Source: R-RK-3 sp963834945
GTDB lineage: Bacteria > Pseudomonadota > Alphaproteobacteria > Rhizobiales > Rhodomicrobiaceae
Reading direction: 5' to 3'
DNA: 64,000 nucleotides
Assembly (NCBI GenBank): GCA_963834945.1
Contig: CAWIDT010000001.1
Location: 757,429 to 821,428, forward strand
Both the position numbers and the translations under genes were made by a program. The notes below the pieces were generated by a model. The model ran no database searches. It was given only the letters and a program-made list of their open reading frames with translations, and had not been told where the DNA came from. This document shows, piece after piece, positions 42,143 through 51,115 of this stretch (position 1 is the stretch's first letter; every line of letters starts with the position of its first letter).

Positions 42143-43174
42143 ATGAGCTATAATGTCGCCGTCGTCGGCGCCACGGGCAATGTGGGCCGTGAAATGCTGA
42201 ATATCCTCTCCGAGCGCGAATTTCCCGCAAAGGAAGTGTTCGCCATCGCCTCGCGCCGGTCGCAGGGCTTGGAGGTGTCGTTCGGCGACAAACGGCTCAA
42301 ATGCCGCGATCTCGAAACCTTCGATTTCAGCACCTGCGATATCGCGCTGATGTCCGCCGGAGGCGAGACGTCCAAGGAATGGTCGCCGCGCATCGCCGCG
42401 CAAGGCTGCCTGGTCATCGATAATTCCTCGGCCTTCCGGTATGATTTGGACGTGCCGCTGGTCGTGCCCGAGGTAAACGGCGATGCGGTCGCCGGCTTCC
42501 GCAAGAGGAACATCATCGCCAATCCGAACTGTTCCACCGCGCAGCTCGTCGTGGCGCTGAAGCCGCTGCATGATGCAGCCAAAATCAAACGCGTCGTGGT
42601 GGCCACCTATCAGTCGGTCTCAGGCGCCGGCAAGGATGCGATGGATGAGCTGTGGACCCAGACCCGGGGCATCTTCGTCACCGACGAGCCGAAGGTAGAG
42701 GTGTTCACCAAGCAGATCGCCTTCAACTGCATTCCGCATATCGACAGCTTCATGGACGACGGCTCGACGCGCGAGGAGTGGAAGATGATGGTCGAGACCA
42801 AGAAGATCCTCGACCCCAAGATCAAGCTGACCGCGACCTGCGTCCGCGTGCCGGTATTCGTCGGCCATTCGGAGGCGGTGAACATCGAGTTCGAAAATCC
42901 GATCACGGCCAAGGAGGCGCGCGACATCCTGCGCGAGGCGCCCGGCGTGCTGGTCGTCGACAAGCACGAGGATGGCGGCTACATCACCCCCGTCGAATGC
43001 GTCGGCGATTACGCCACATATGTTTCGCGCATCCGCGAAGACCAGACCATCGAGAACGGCCTGTCCTTGTGGATCGTCTGCGATAATCTGCGCAAAGGGG
43101 CGGCTCTGAACACCGTCCAGATCGCCGAGACCGTCATAAACCGGCAGCTCCTGAAGGCGCGGGAAACTGCCTGA
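42143..43174 (+). CDS. asd: Aspartate-semialdehyde dehydrogenase
   Basis: 343 residues. NADP-binding GATGNVGREML (9-19), the active-site Cys in NPNCSTAQLVVALKP, and the substrate His and Arg in VRVPVFVGHSEAVNIEF. It reduces aspartyl phosphate to aspartate semialdehyde for lysine/diaminopimelate, threonine and methionine synthesis. The start at 42143 follows AGGA by 8 bases; the preceding open frame does not continue the domain. Single gene. Confidence 0.95.
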   Translation: MSYNVAVVGATGNVGREMLNILSEREFPAKEVFAIASRRSQGLEVSFGDKRLKCRDLETFDFSTCDIALMSAGGETSKEWSPRIAAQGCLVIDNSSAFRYDLDVPLVVPEVNGDAVAGFRKRNIIANPNCSTAQLVVALKPLHDAAKIKRVVVATYQSVSGAGKDAMDELWTQTRGIFVTDEPKVEVFTKQIAFNCIPHIDSFMDDGSTREEWKMMVETKKILDPKIKLTATCVRVPVFVGHSEAVNIEFENPITAKEARDILREAPGVLVVDKHEDGGYITPVECVGDYATYVSRIREDQTIENGLSLWIVCDNLRKGAALNTVQIAETVINRQLLKARETA

Positions 43175-43361
43175 CCGGACGGCTCGGATCGCCGCGGCCA
43201 ATACGATCCGTTGCCGCGAGGCCCGTCAGGGCGTCGCCGCATTCGCATTAAGGAACAAAGAGCGAGGTCTGACCGCTCCTGTGCTGCGGCAGCGGGATGG
43301 TCTCGGCGTGGCGCGGCTCCCCGAGAGCGCGCCCGGCACCCGCTTCAGCCGCTGAACCGGC

Positions 43362-44111
43362 GTGGAGACGCTGCCGACAACGCTGCTGCTGCTGGGGGGC
43401 ATCTTCCTGCTGGCAGGGGGCGTCAAAGGACTGATCGGCCTCGGCCTGCCGACCGTATCGCTGGCGCTGCTGGTGCATTTCATGCCGCTGCAAGACGGCG
43501 CCGCGCTCATGGTGGTGTCGGCCATCGTGACGAATATCTGGCAGGCATCGAGCGGCGGCAACGGCCTTGCCTTACTGAAGCGGTTTTGGCCGATGCTGGC
43601 CATGCTGTGCATCGCCACCTGGATCGGCGTCGGCATTCTCGCCAAGAGCGACCCGCATCTGATGAGCGGCTGCTTCGGCGTTCTGCTGACCCTCTATGGC
43701 ATTGTCGGCCTGACACGCCCGGCGCCACGGCCCGTCGGGCGTGCGGAGGTCTGGGTGTCGCCGCTGGTCGGCTTCGCCAATGGCCTGGTGAACGGCCTCA
43801 CCGGCTCTTACGTGTTTCCTGGCGTGCTCTACCTTGAGGCGCTGCAATTGAGGCGCGACGAGCTGATCCAGGCGATGGGCATTCTGTTCCTGGTCTCCTC
43901 AAGCGCGCTGGCCGCCTCGCTGGCCGGCCATCATGTGATGACAGGCCAGCTTTTCGCTTTGTCCGTCGTCGCGCTCGTGCCCGCCCTTGCCGGCTATTAC
44001 GCCGGACAATATTGGCGCAAGCGGCTGCCCGAGGAGGCGTTCCGCAAGGTTTTTCTCGTCAGCCTGATAGGCCTGGGGCTCTACACGGCCGCGATCAATT
44101 TCCTGAAATAG
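43362..44111 (+). CDS. TauE/SafE-family membrane transporter
   Basis: 249 residues with about eight hydrophobic helices; opens with GTG and LLLLGGIFLLAGGVKGLIGLGLPTVSLALL, and the second half begins GFANGLVNGLTGSYVFPGVLYLEAL, the two-repeat pattern of TauE/SafE. These carry anionic sulphur compounds (sulphite, sulphoacetate) or act as permeases of unknown substrate. No ribosome binding site of note precedes it. Its neighbour is a DUF442 phosphatase, a common pairing in sulphide-related loci, but this could be chance. Confidence 0.82.
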   Translation: METLPTTLLLLGGIFLLAGGVKGLIGLGLPTVSLALLVHFMPLQDGAALMVVSAIVTNIWQASSGGNGLALLKRFWPMLAMLCIATWIGVGILAKSDPHLMSGCFGVLLTLYGIVGLTRPAPRPVGRAEVWVSPLVGFANGLVNGLTGSYVFPGVLYLEALQLRRDELIQAMGILFLVSSSALAASLAGHHVMTGQLFALSVVALVPALAGYYAGQYWRKRLPEEAFRKVFLVSLIGLGLYTAAINFLK

Positions 44112-44137
44112 CGACCAAGCCTGGCACGGTGCGGTGC

Positions 44138-44584
44138 CTACTCGATCACCGCCGAATTGCCCAGATCACGGATGAACGACGCGGCGGGCTTCAGGTCGAA
44201 ACCGGCATCCGCCGCCTGCTGGATCACCGCATCGATCGGCGCGCCGAGCGCCACATTGGCCGCCGCCCATAACATCGACGAGCGGTTGCCCGAGCGGCAG
44301 AAAGCAAGGATCTTGCCGTCCGCCTGGCTCAACGCCTCGGCGAAGATCGCCACATGTTCCGGCGTGAGCGTCGGCGCCGTGAACGGCAGGTTGAGAACGG
44401 CGATGCCATAGCGGGCGGCCTCGGCCTCCAGTTCCTTGGCCGTCGGCTGACCGTACGGTGACTCGCCGTCGGGCCGGTTGACGACGATCAGCCGGATGCC
44501 TTCGGCAGCGATCTCATCGAGATCCTCAGGCTGGATCTGCCCGCTCAAAAAGGTTTTCTCGTCGACTGCAACAAGGTCGGCCAT
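44138..44584 (-). CDS. DUF442/BLH-type phosphatase (TIGR01244)
   Basis: 148 residues. Rhodanese/dual-specificity-phosphatase fold with the P-loop AFCRSGNRSSMLW (Cys-x5-Arg). The N-terminal FLSGQIQPEDLDEIAAEGIRLIVVNRPDGE is the DUF442 hallmark. In other bacteria the domain is fused to or beside persulphide dioxygenases. Start at 44584 is chosen because upstream sequence lies in the divergent promoter. Confidence 0.85.
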   Translation of the reverse strand: MADLVAVDEKTFLSGQIQPEDLDEIAAEGIRLIVVNRPDGESPYGQPTAKELEAEAARYGIAVLNLPFTAPTLTPEHVAIFAEALSQADGKILAFCRSGNRSSMLWAAANVALGAPIDAVIQQAADAGFDLKPAASFIRDLGNSAVIE

Positions 44585-44849
44585 GCTCGTGTCGCTCCCT
44601 CGTGCCAGGAGGTCTGATCTTGGTCTCGATGATAGCGGCAATGTCCTATAAAAAGATATGCCCGCGCACCGCAATTGTTCGCGCCCCGCCGCAATAAAGC
44701 TCCGACCGCTGATCGCTATGGCGAAACGGCGGCGATTTTGCCACAATTCCAGCAAAAAGCGCTAAACTCGGCGCTTCATTCATTCCAGCGACAGCTCGCG
44801 ACACCCATTGTCGCAATGCGGATGCCGCTTCGGCGGCGCGGGGACCATC

Positions 44850-45893
44850 ATGGCGGTGCGCAGGCGGGACATTCTCAAATTCGGTGGTGCCTGGGCGGCG
44901 CTCATGCTGCTGCCGGACGCCATACGCGCCGAGGAGCGGTTCATCAGCGAACGCGGACCGTGGCGCAAATTCGAGATCGTCACCCATATCGAGATCGGCA
45001 AGCCGGACGGACGGACGCAGGCCTGGGTCCCCGTGCCCTCCGTCGACGAGGAAGAGTGGTCGGCGCCGCAGGGGAGCGACTGGAAGACCAATGCCAAGGT
45101 GACGCGGCTCGTGCAGGATGAGGCGAGCGGCACCGATATGGTCTATTTCGAATGGGCGGCAGACGAAGCCGCGCCCTTCGGTACTGTCAGCAGCCACGCC
45201 AGCACCCGCGACCGCCTGACCGATTTTACCCGTCCGCGCAAGATCAAGCCGCTGAGCGAAAATGCGGTGAAGATCTATACCGCTTTGTCGCCTGACCCCT
45301 CGCTGGCGCCAACCGCCGCGCGCGTGACGGAAAAGGCCAAGACCGATCTGGGCAAGGCCAAGGCCATCTACGAATGGATCGTCGACAGCCAGAGCTGCGC
45401 GGACACAGCCGATTTTGCGCGCTGTGATCGGCTGAACACGCTCTACGTCGCCCTTGCCCGCGCCTCGGGCCTGCCGGCGCGAACCATTCACGGGCTTCGG
45501 GTCGCACCGTCGGATTTCGGCTATCAAAGCCTCGGCGCCGCGCCGGAAAGCCTGGCCGAGGCGCAGCATTGCCGCGCCGAAGTCTGGCTGGACGGCTATG
45601 GCTGGGTGCCGGTCGACCCCGCGGATGTGCGCCGGGCCATGCTGATGGAGGCGCCGGGCGGCCTGCCCCTGACCGACGCCAAGATCGTCGCGGCGCGGGT
45701 GACCCTGTTCGGCGGCTGGGAAGGCAACTGGATCGCCTATAATATGAGCCACGATCTGATCCTGCCCGAGTCGGGCGCTCCGCCGGTCGCGGCGCTGAAA
45801 TATCCGCTGGCGCTGAGCGGCGGCGCGATGCTCGACCCGCGCCAGACCGACCGGATGCGGTTTACGATCACGGCTAAGGAACTGCCCGCCTGA
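44850..45893 (+). CDS. Tat-exported transglutaminase-like protein
   Basis: 347 residues. A Tat signal peptide (RRRDILKFGGAWAALMLL, cleavage near RAEE) is followed by a transglutaminase-like cysteine-peptidase domain: catalytic Cys in ARCDRLNTLYVALARASGLPAR, His in HCRAEVWLDGYG and Asp in WVPVDPADV. The three catalytic residues are in place, so it should be active on a peptide or wall substrate in the periplasm. Start at 44850 gives the twin arginine. Confidence 0.85.
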   Translation: MAVRRRDILKFGGAWAALMLLPDAIRAEERFISERGPWRKFEIVTHIEIGKPDGRTQAWVPVPSVDEEEWSAPQGSDWKTNAKVTRLVQDEASGTDMVYFEWAADEAAPFGTVSSHASTRDRLTDFTRPRKIKPLSENAVKIYTALSPDPSLAPTAARVTEKAKTDLGKAKAIYEWIVDSQSCADTADFARCDRLNTLYVALARASGLPARTIHGLRVAPSDFGYQSLGAAPESLAEAQHCRAEVWLDGYGWVPVDPADVRRAMLMEAPGGLPLTDAKIVAARVTLFGGWEGNWIAYNMSHDLILPESGAPPVAALKYPLALSGGAMLDPRQTDRMRFTITAKELPA

Positions 45894-46298
45894 TTGCTGT
45901 CGACAGCGGCAGGAATTCACCACCCACACAGAGGCGGCCACATCTCGCGGCAAGAATTGTGACAGGGACCAACGCACAACATTTGGTTGTATAAAGGCGG
46001 CGGGTGCGATTGACACGGCGCTGATTATGCCGCAGCAATAACGGCGCTTAAATTAATGGTCCTCTTCGAATTTTCCTTATAGCTCAAATATATAAGATTT
46101 TAATTACAATTTTAAATTCTCCTCTCCAGCGTTCGCGAATTCCAAAATTCAATTTTTTCAATATCGCGCGATGCGAATGATGTGCAGGTATGGCAGTTCG
46201 CACTTAATTGTATTTTATAATTCCACGGCGTTGCTTGTTACATTGAGTTTATCTTGTTTATACTTAAATAACATGCTGTAAAACGGAGCGTCACGACA
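45894..46298. other. AT-rich region upstream of the exopolysaccharide cluster
   Basis: About 400 bases, far more AT-rich than anything before it, with no gene. A possible promoter TTGAGT (46243-46248), 16 bases, TAAATA (46265-46270) lies just ahead of the Wzz gene. The composition suggests either a regulated promoter bound by a silencing protein or the edge of acquired DNA. Confidence 0.5.
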
Positions 46299-48620
46299 TT
46301 GGAACCTACATCTGCGCGGTCCGGCAAGAGCTTTGATTCTGCAACACTGCTATTCGATTCCACAATGAAAGCAGACCTGGTCAACATGGTTAGACAGGGG
46401 GACTCTGCGCAGGCAGAACAATCCAGCCTGGCCGACATCAGACGGATTTGGTCAATTCTTAAGCGGAGATGGCCAATCCTGCTTGGCGTGGTGGGCGTCT
46501 TTGTGGCCCTGACCACGGTTTGGCTCGTCCTGGCAACGCCAATTTACACCGCGACCGCCACAGTCATAATCGACCCACGCAAAACCAACACCATTAAAAA
46601 TGATGCAATCGTCTCGGACCTCGTTCTGGATGTAAATACAATTGCGACCGAGGTTTCGCTCATTCAATCGTTTTCCGTGGCTCGTCGCGTGGCGGAACGT
46701 TTGCACCTAAACGCCCTGCCGCTTTTTACGCCGAAAAAAAAAATCGGTGCGATAGCCCGGATCCGCAAATTCTTTTCTGGCCGGAAAGGGGCCGAGCCAG
46801 ATCCGGAAAACGCCAAAGACAGCCAATCCGATCCGGTGGGCACGTCTCAATCTGAGCTTGATCCGGCGATGCAGGACGTTATCGAGCAGATACGATCGGG
46901 GACGAAAGTTCGTCGGCTCGCAACAACCTATTTCATCGAGATATCCTTTTCTCACCCGGACCCTCAATTTTCGGCCAAGCTCGCCAATGCAGTTGCGGAG
47001 TCTTACTTGGAGGAGCAACTTGGGGCTCATTATCAAGCGGCACAGCGAGCGGCGACTTGGCTAGATGCTCGGGTTTCCGGCGTCGCAGCTCAGCTAAGAG
47101 CTTCTGAACGAGCCCTCGCGGAACATCGCGCGAAATACAATCTTGCAAAGCAGCAAGACGGCACGCTTGCGGACCAACAAGCTATCGACATCAATACGCA
47201 ACTCATTGCCGCGCGCGCTCAGACCATCACAAAGAAAACCCAATACGAGCAGGTGCAACATACTCTTGAGAGTGGAGGCGGCATTGACGGAGTTGCCGCG
47301 GTAATGGATTCCCCAGCCATCGCTGCCCTTCGATCACAAGAGGCGTCTATTACGCGCGAAGAAGCCAATCTCTTAACTCGTTACGGCCCCCAGCATCCCG
47401 CCATCATTAAGATACGAGCGGAGCATGCCGATGTGAACCGGCAGATCAAACGCGAGATTAGCCGGGTCGTGGAAATGCTCAAAACGGACTACGAATTGTC
47501 CCTGAGGAAAGAGCAGTCCCTCGCCAGCAGTCTGCGGGAGATGATCGGTGGGCAGAACGTCGATGACCAGTCAATCATTCGTCTGCATGAGCTCGAGAAT
47601 GACGCCCAGTCAAATCGGACGCTTTATGAGGCCACTCTGGCCCGTTTCAAAGAGGCTCAGCAGCAGACCACGCTCGATGTCGCGGAATCACGCATCGTCA
47701 CGCCGGCCTTTGTACCGGAGAGGCCAAGCTTTCCGAAAAAGAGCATGTTCCTGGCACTGGCGATCGTTGGCGGGTTGATGCTTGGTGGCGGTGCCATAAC
47801 CATACTCGAGTCCCTCGAAAACGGCTTCACGTCAGCAGTCCAGCTTGAGCAGGCGCTAGGCTTTCCCGTTCTTGCAATGGTCCCCATGTTGGACGAGACA
47901 GAACGGCTCGTTGATGGGCGCATCGTGCCGATTCCAAAATATGCGGCCTTGCGACCACAGTCTAACTTTGGCGAAAGCATTCGCAGCGCCCGAATGATGG
48001 CGCAGATATCGAAGGGCGACTGCCCGGCGAAACTCATACTTTTCACGTCGTCGATTTCTTCTGAGGGAAAGACGACCATCGCCATGTCAGTCGCATTGTC
48101 GGCCGCCGCAGCGGCAAAGCGGGTCCTGATGATCGATTGCGATCTGCGTGCGCAATCCGCGACCAAGCAATTCAACCTCCTTGAAAAGCCGGGGTTGAGC
48201 AATCTCTTGATGCAGGAGATTGACGGCGAGCGTGCGATCTACCGCGCCAAAGCGTCCAATTTGGAGATCCTGCCCGCTGGCACAAGCACTAGCAATCCAC
48301 CGGATCTGCTTGGGTCGGAGCGGATGCGCGCACTGTTGCAGACACTCCGAGATCGTTTCGACGTCATCTATATGGATGCCCCGCCTTTGCTGCCGGTGAT
48401 TGATGCCACGCTGCTCTCCGAGCTCGCAGATAAAGTAGTCCTCGTAGTCCGTTGGCGCACGACCCCTCGCAATATTGCCCTTCGGGCAAGCCAATTGATT
48501 GAGAACTCAACTCAAAAAATATCCGGGATCGCCTTCAATGGCGTGCGGACAGATCAGCTTATGAACTATGATCCGTATAATACTTTTTATCACAAAACTT
48601 ATGGTGATTATTACAAGTGA
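46299..48620 (+). CDS. Wzz/GumC chain-length protein fused to BY-kinase
   Basis: 773 residues. Wzz domain with two transmembrane helices (about 58-80 and 478-500) around a long periplasmic coiled coil, then a cytoplasmic bacterial tyrosine kinase: Walker A SSISSEGKTT, Walker A' LMIDCDLR, Walker B IYMDAPPLL. The C-terminus is a Tyr cluster (YDPYNTFYHKTYGDYYK) for autophosphorylation. It controls length and export of the polysaccharide. TTG is used as the start, with CGGAG about 10 bases upstream; an in-frame ATG at 46365 is the alternative. Confidence 0.9.
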   Translation: MEPTSARSGKSFDSATLLFDSTMKADLVNMVRQGDSAQAEQSSLADIRRIWSILKRRWPILLGVVGVFVALTTVWLVLATPIYTATATVIIDPRKTNTIKNDAIVSDLVLDVNTIATEVSLIQSFSVARRVAERLHLNALPLFTPKKKIGAIARIRKFFSGRKGAEPDPENAKDSQSDPVGTSQSELDPAMQDVIEQIRSGTKVRRLATTYFIEISFSHPDPQFSAKLANAVAESYLEEQLGAHYQAAQRAATWLDARVSGVAAQLRASERALAEHRAKYNLAKQQDGTLADQQAIDINTQLIAARAQTITKKTQYEQVQHTLESGGGIDGVAAVMDSPAIAALRSQEASITREEANLLTRYGPQHPAIIKIRAEHADVNRQIKREISRVVEMLKTDYELSLRKEQSLASSLREMIGGQNVDDQSIIRLHELENDAQSNRTLYEATLARFKEAQQQTTLDVAESRIVTPAFVPERPSFPKKSMFLALAIVGGLMLGGGAITILESLENGFTSAVQLEQALGFPVLAMVPMLDETERLVDGRIVPIPKYAALRPQSNFGESIRSARMMAQISKGDCPAKLILFTSSISSEGKTTIAMSVALSAAAAAKRVLMIDCDLRAQSATKQFNLLEKPGLSNLLMQEIDGERAIYRAKASNLEILPAGTSTSNPPDLLGSERMRALLQTLRDRFDVIYMDAPPLLPVIDATLLSELADKVVLVVRWRTTPRNIALRASQLIENSTQKISGIAFNGVRTDQLMNYDPYNTFYHKTYGDYYK

Positions 48621-48749
48621 TCCGCAATTTGTTTTCGTATATCGCATGAGATCGGCGGTTAATAACTCTAAATAGATATTTTTAGCTCCATCATTTTCTA
48701 GTAAATTCAACAGGATTGCCAGGTTTTATTTAAAACAAGAAGAACCTAC

Positions 48750-49895
48750 ATGACGCATATATCTGATCGCGGGCATCCTTCCCGCATGCCACAAAGTACA
48801 GAACTTAACCGGCGACAGTTTTTGACCGGTGCTACTGCTGCAGTATTTAGCGGCATAGCTGCGTCGCAAGGTCTGGCCAAGCCGGTCAATTCACTCAAAG
48901 CAAGGGCTGCCACACGGGGTATTCTTTACGGATCCATGGTTACGCGCCCCATGCTGGAAAATTCGCCCGAGTTTTGTGCTGCGGTCGCAAGGGAAGCCGC
49001 CATCATCGTGCCGGGCAATGAAATGAAATGGGGCGCGACGCAGCCAAGGCGCGGCCCACCGAATTACAAAGACTCAGATTTCATCTCGAAATTCGCGTCG
49101 GAGAAGGGGCTGGCCCTGCGCGGCCACACCGCAGCCTGGCACATCAGCCTTCCGCCTTGGGTCATTCAAGACCTATCGGCGCCCGGAGGGAAAGATCTCT
49201 TGGCCGATCGTGTGTACAGCGTTGTTGAACACTTTCGAGGACGTGTCGTGGAATGGGACGTCGTCAATGAGGCCATTGAACCGCGTGACGGACTTGAAGG
49301 AGATCTTCGTAACTCGCCACTTTATCGAGCCGGCGGGCCGAACTTCGTAGCCGATTGTTTTCACGCCGCCCACAGGGCCGATCCTGCAGCACGGCTGGTA
49401 TATAATGAATATGGATTGGCATATCAAACAACTTACGAGGACCGTCGTCGCGAGGGCACGCTCCGTCTGCTGAGCGATCTGAAGCGGCAGGGTGTTCCGA
49501 TCCACGGGCTTGGAATACAATGTCACCTTAAAGTCGGTAACAGGTTTAACCCCAATGTATTCCGTAAGTTTTTGTCCGATGTCGCTGCCCTTGGGATAAA
49601 CATAACTATCACAGAATTTGATATCGACGATCAACGGCTCCCTGCGGCTATTGCGGACCGCGACAGGCAAGTCGCTGATCACGCACAAAGGTTCCTCGAC
49701 GTGGCCTTCGACGAACGGCGCCTTACTGCACTTATAACTTGGGGTCTGTCGGATCGATATTCATGGCTAAACATCGAAAGACCGCGGGCGGATGGAGTCA
49801 AGAAGCGCCCGCTGCCGCTTGATGAGGACTTGGCGCGCAAGCCGTTATGGCAGGCTATCGCGCAATGCTTCGACAACGCTCCCATGCGTGCCTGA
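48750..49895 (+). CDS. Tat-exported GH10 endo-1,4-beta-xylanase-like glycosidase
   Basis: 381 residues. A Tat signal (NRRQFLTGATAAVFSGI) is followed by a GH10 TIM barrel: NEMKWGATQPRRG, the acid/base Glu174 in WDVVNEAIEP, and the nucleophile Glu289 in ITITEFDIDD; TWGLSDRYSWLN is the last strand. All catalytic residues are present. Its place between Wzz and the glycosyltransferases suggests it trims or releases the exopolysaccharide made here rather than attacking plant xylan. Confidence 0.88.
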   Translation: MTHISDRGHPSRMPQSTELNRRQFLTGATAAVFSGIAASQGLAKPVNSLKARAATRGILYGSMVTRPMLENSPEFCAAVAREAAIIVPGNEMKWGATQPRRGPPNYKDSDFISKFASEKGLALRGHTAAWHISLPPWVIQDLSAPGGKDLLADRVYSVVEHFRGRVVEWDVVNEAIEPRDGLEGDLRNSPLYRAGGPNFVADCFHAAHRADPAARLVYNEYGLAYQTTYEDRRREGTLRLLSDLKRQGVPIHGLGIQCHLKVGNRFNPNVFRKFLSDVAALGINITITEFDIDDQRLPAAIADRDRQVADHAQRFLDVAFDERRLTALITWGLSDRYSWLNIERPRADGVKKRPLPLDEDLARKPLWQAIAQCFDNAPMRA

Positions 49896-50071
49896 GATGC
49901 GTCGCCGGCTGGCCATCGAGGTTCGGTCGGGCTTTCCTCAATCTGTGAAGAGGGGTTTGAGCAGAGCCTTGGCAGGCCGATGCGCGGCCGACGGCATACC
50001 GCGGTCGCAGCGCGGAACGAATGTGAGCCTGCGCGCCTAAGCTAGCCACCAGTGGATGTAGGACACGGAAA

Positions 50072-51115
50072 ATGAAAGTGATGATCGGGAGCGCGTCGCG
50101 CGGTGGTATGCGAACCGTTGTGGATGCCTACGAACGTGATGGTTTTCTGGCAGCCCAGAATATTCGCGTCATCCATTCCTATCGCGAAGGCGGCTTCGTG
50201 GCGCGTCAGATCGTGCTGCTCCAGGCGCTCTCAACCTACATGTGGTGTCTCTTCACGAACAGGATCTCCCTCGTCCACTGTCACACGGCCATGTGGGGTA
50301 GCTTCTGGCGCAAGGGTCTGTTCGCTGCAATCGCCCAGCAATTCGGGATTCCGGTGATCCTGCATCTCCACGGCTCGGAAATGAAGCAGTTCTGGGCTGC
50401 GCAGAGGCCTTGGGTGCAACGGCTTATTCGATGGCATCTAGAAAGAGCGACTCAGGTTCTCGTCCTTTCACGGAGCTGGCAGGCATTCATCGGGAATATT
50501 GCACCCGCCGCGAAGATCACTGTCGTGCCCAATTATGTTTCGCTTCCCTCTCCAGTCCGTTCAATCGAGCGCAGCGATAGTACCATTCTATTCCTCGGAC
50601 TGATCGGGCCCCGGAAAGGGACCTTCGATCTGATTCGAGCCTTCGCCCAGGTTTACCATCTCCACCCACACGCACGCCTTGTGCTTGGCGGTAACGGGCA
50701 ACTTGCTGAAGCGGCAGAACTTGCCGCCGACCTGCACATCGCGGACCGGGTCGTAATTCCGGGCTGGGTCGATGGCGATGAAAAGGTCGCACTGCTGCAG
50801 TCAGCCACGATCTATGTGCTTCCCTCACACAATGAGGGCCTGCCGATGAGCGTGCTGGAGGCCATGGCAGCGGGAACTGCTGTCGTGACCACCCGCGTGG
50901 GAGGCCTTCCCGAACTCATCACAGACGGCGTCGACGGAACTCTGCTGGAGCCTGGCGATGTGAATGGGCTGGCGGCAGCGCTTCTAGTTTTGCTCAATGA
51001 CGACGCGCGTAGAGCACGCATCGCTGAAGCTGGCCGCCGCCGAATCGAACACCACTATAGTAGAGATGCAGTGTTGCCGCTGCTTAATCGTATTTATACG
51101 GAAAGCCAGCGATGA
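50072..51115 (+). CDS. GT4-family glycosyltransferase
   Basis: 347 residues, GT-B fold. The N-terminal half has HCHTAMWGSFWRKGLF; the C-terminal nucleotide-sugar domain has LFLGLIGPRKGTFDLIRAF and the GT4 motif SHNEGLPMSVLEAMAAGTAVV (E-x7-E). It transfers a sugar to a lipid-linked intermediate at the cytoplasmic face. It overlaps the flippase gene by 4 bases. Confidence 0.9.
   Translation: MKVMIGSASRGGMRTVVDAYERDGFLAAQNIRVIHSYREGGFVARQIVLLQALSTYMWCLFTNRISLVHCHTAMWGSFWRKGLFAAIAQQFGIPVILHLHGSEMKQFWAAQRPWVQRLIRWHLERATQVLVLSRSWQAFIGNIAPAAKITVVPNYVSLPSPVRSIERSDSTILFLGLIGPRKGTFDLIRAFAQVYHLHPHARLVLGGNGQLAEAAELAADLHIADRVVIPGWVDGDEKVALLQSATIYVLPSHNEGLPMSVLEAMAAGTAVVTTRVGGLPELITDGVDGTLLEPGDVNGLAAALLVLLNDDARRARIAEAGRRRIEHHYSRDAVLPLLNRIYTESQR

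Noticed and set aside
44646..46016. A 456-codon minus-strand frame over the transglutaminase gene
   Set aside because: Antisense shadow: the plus-strand protein has a Tat signal and full catalytic triad.
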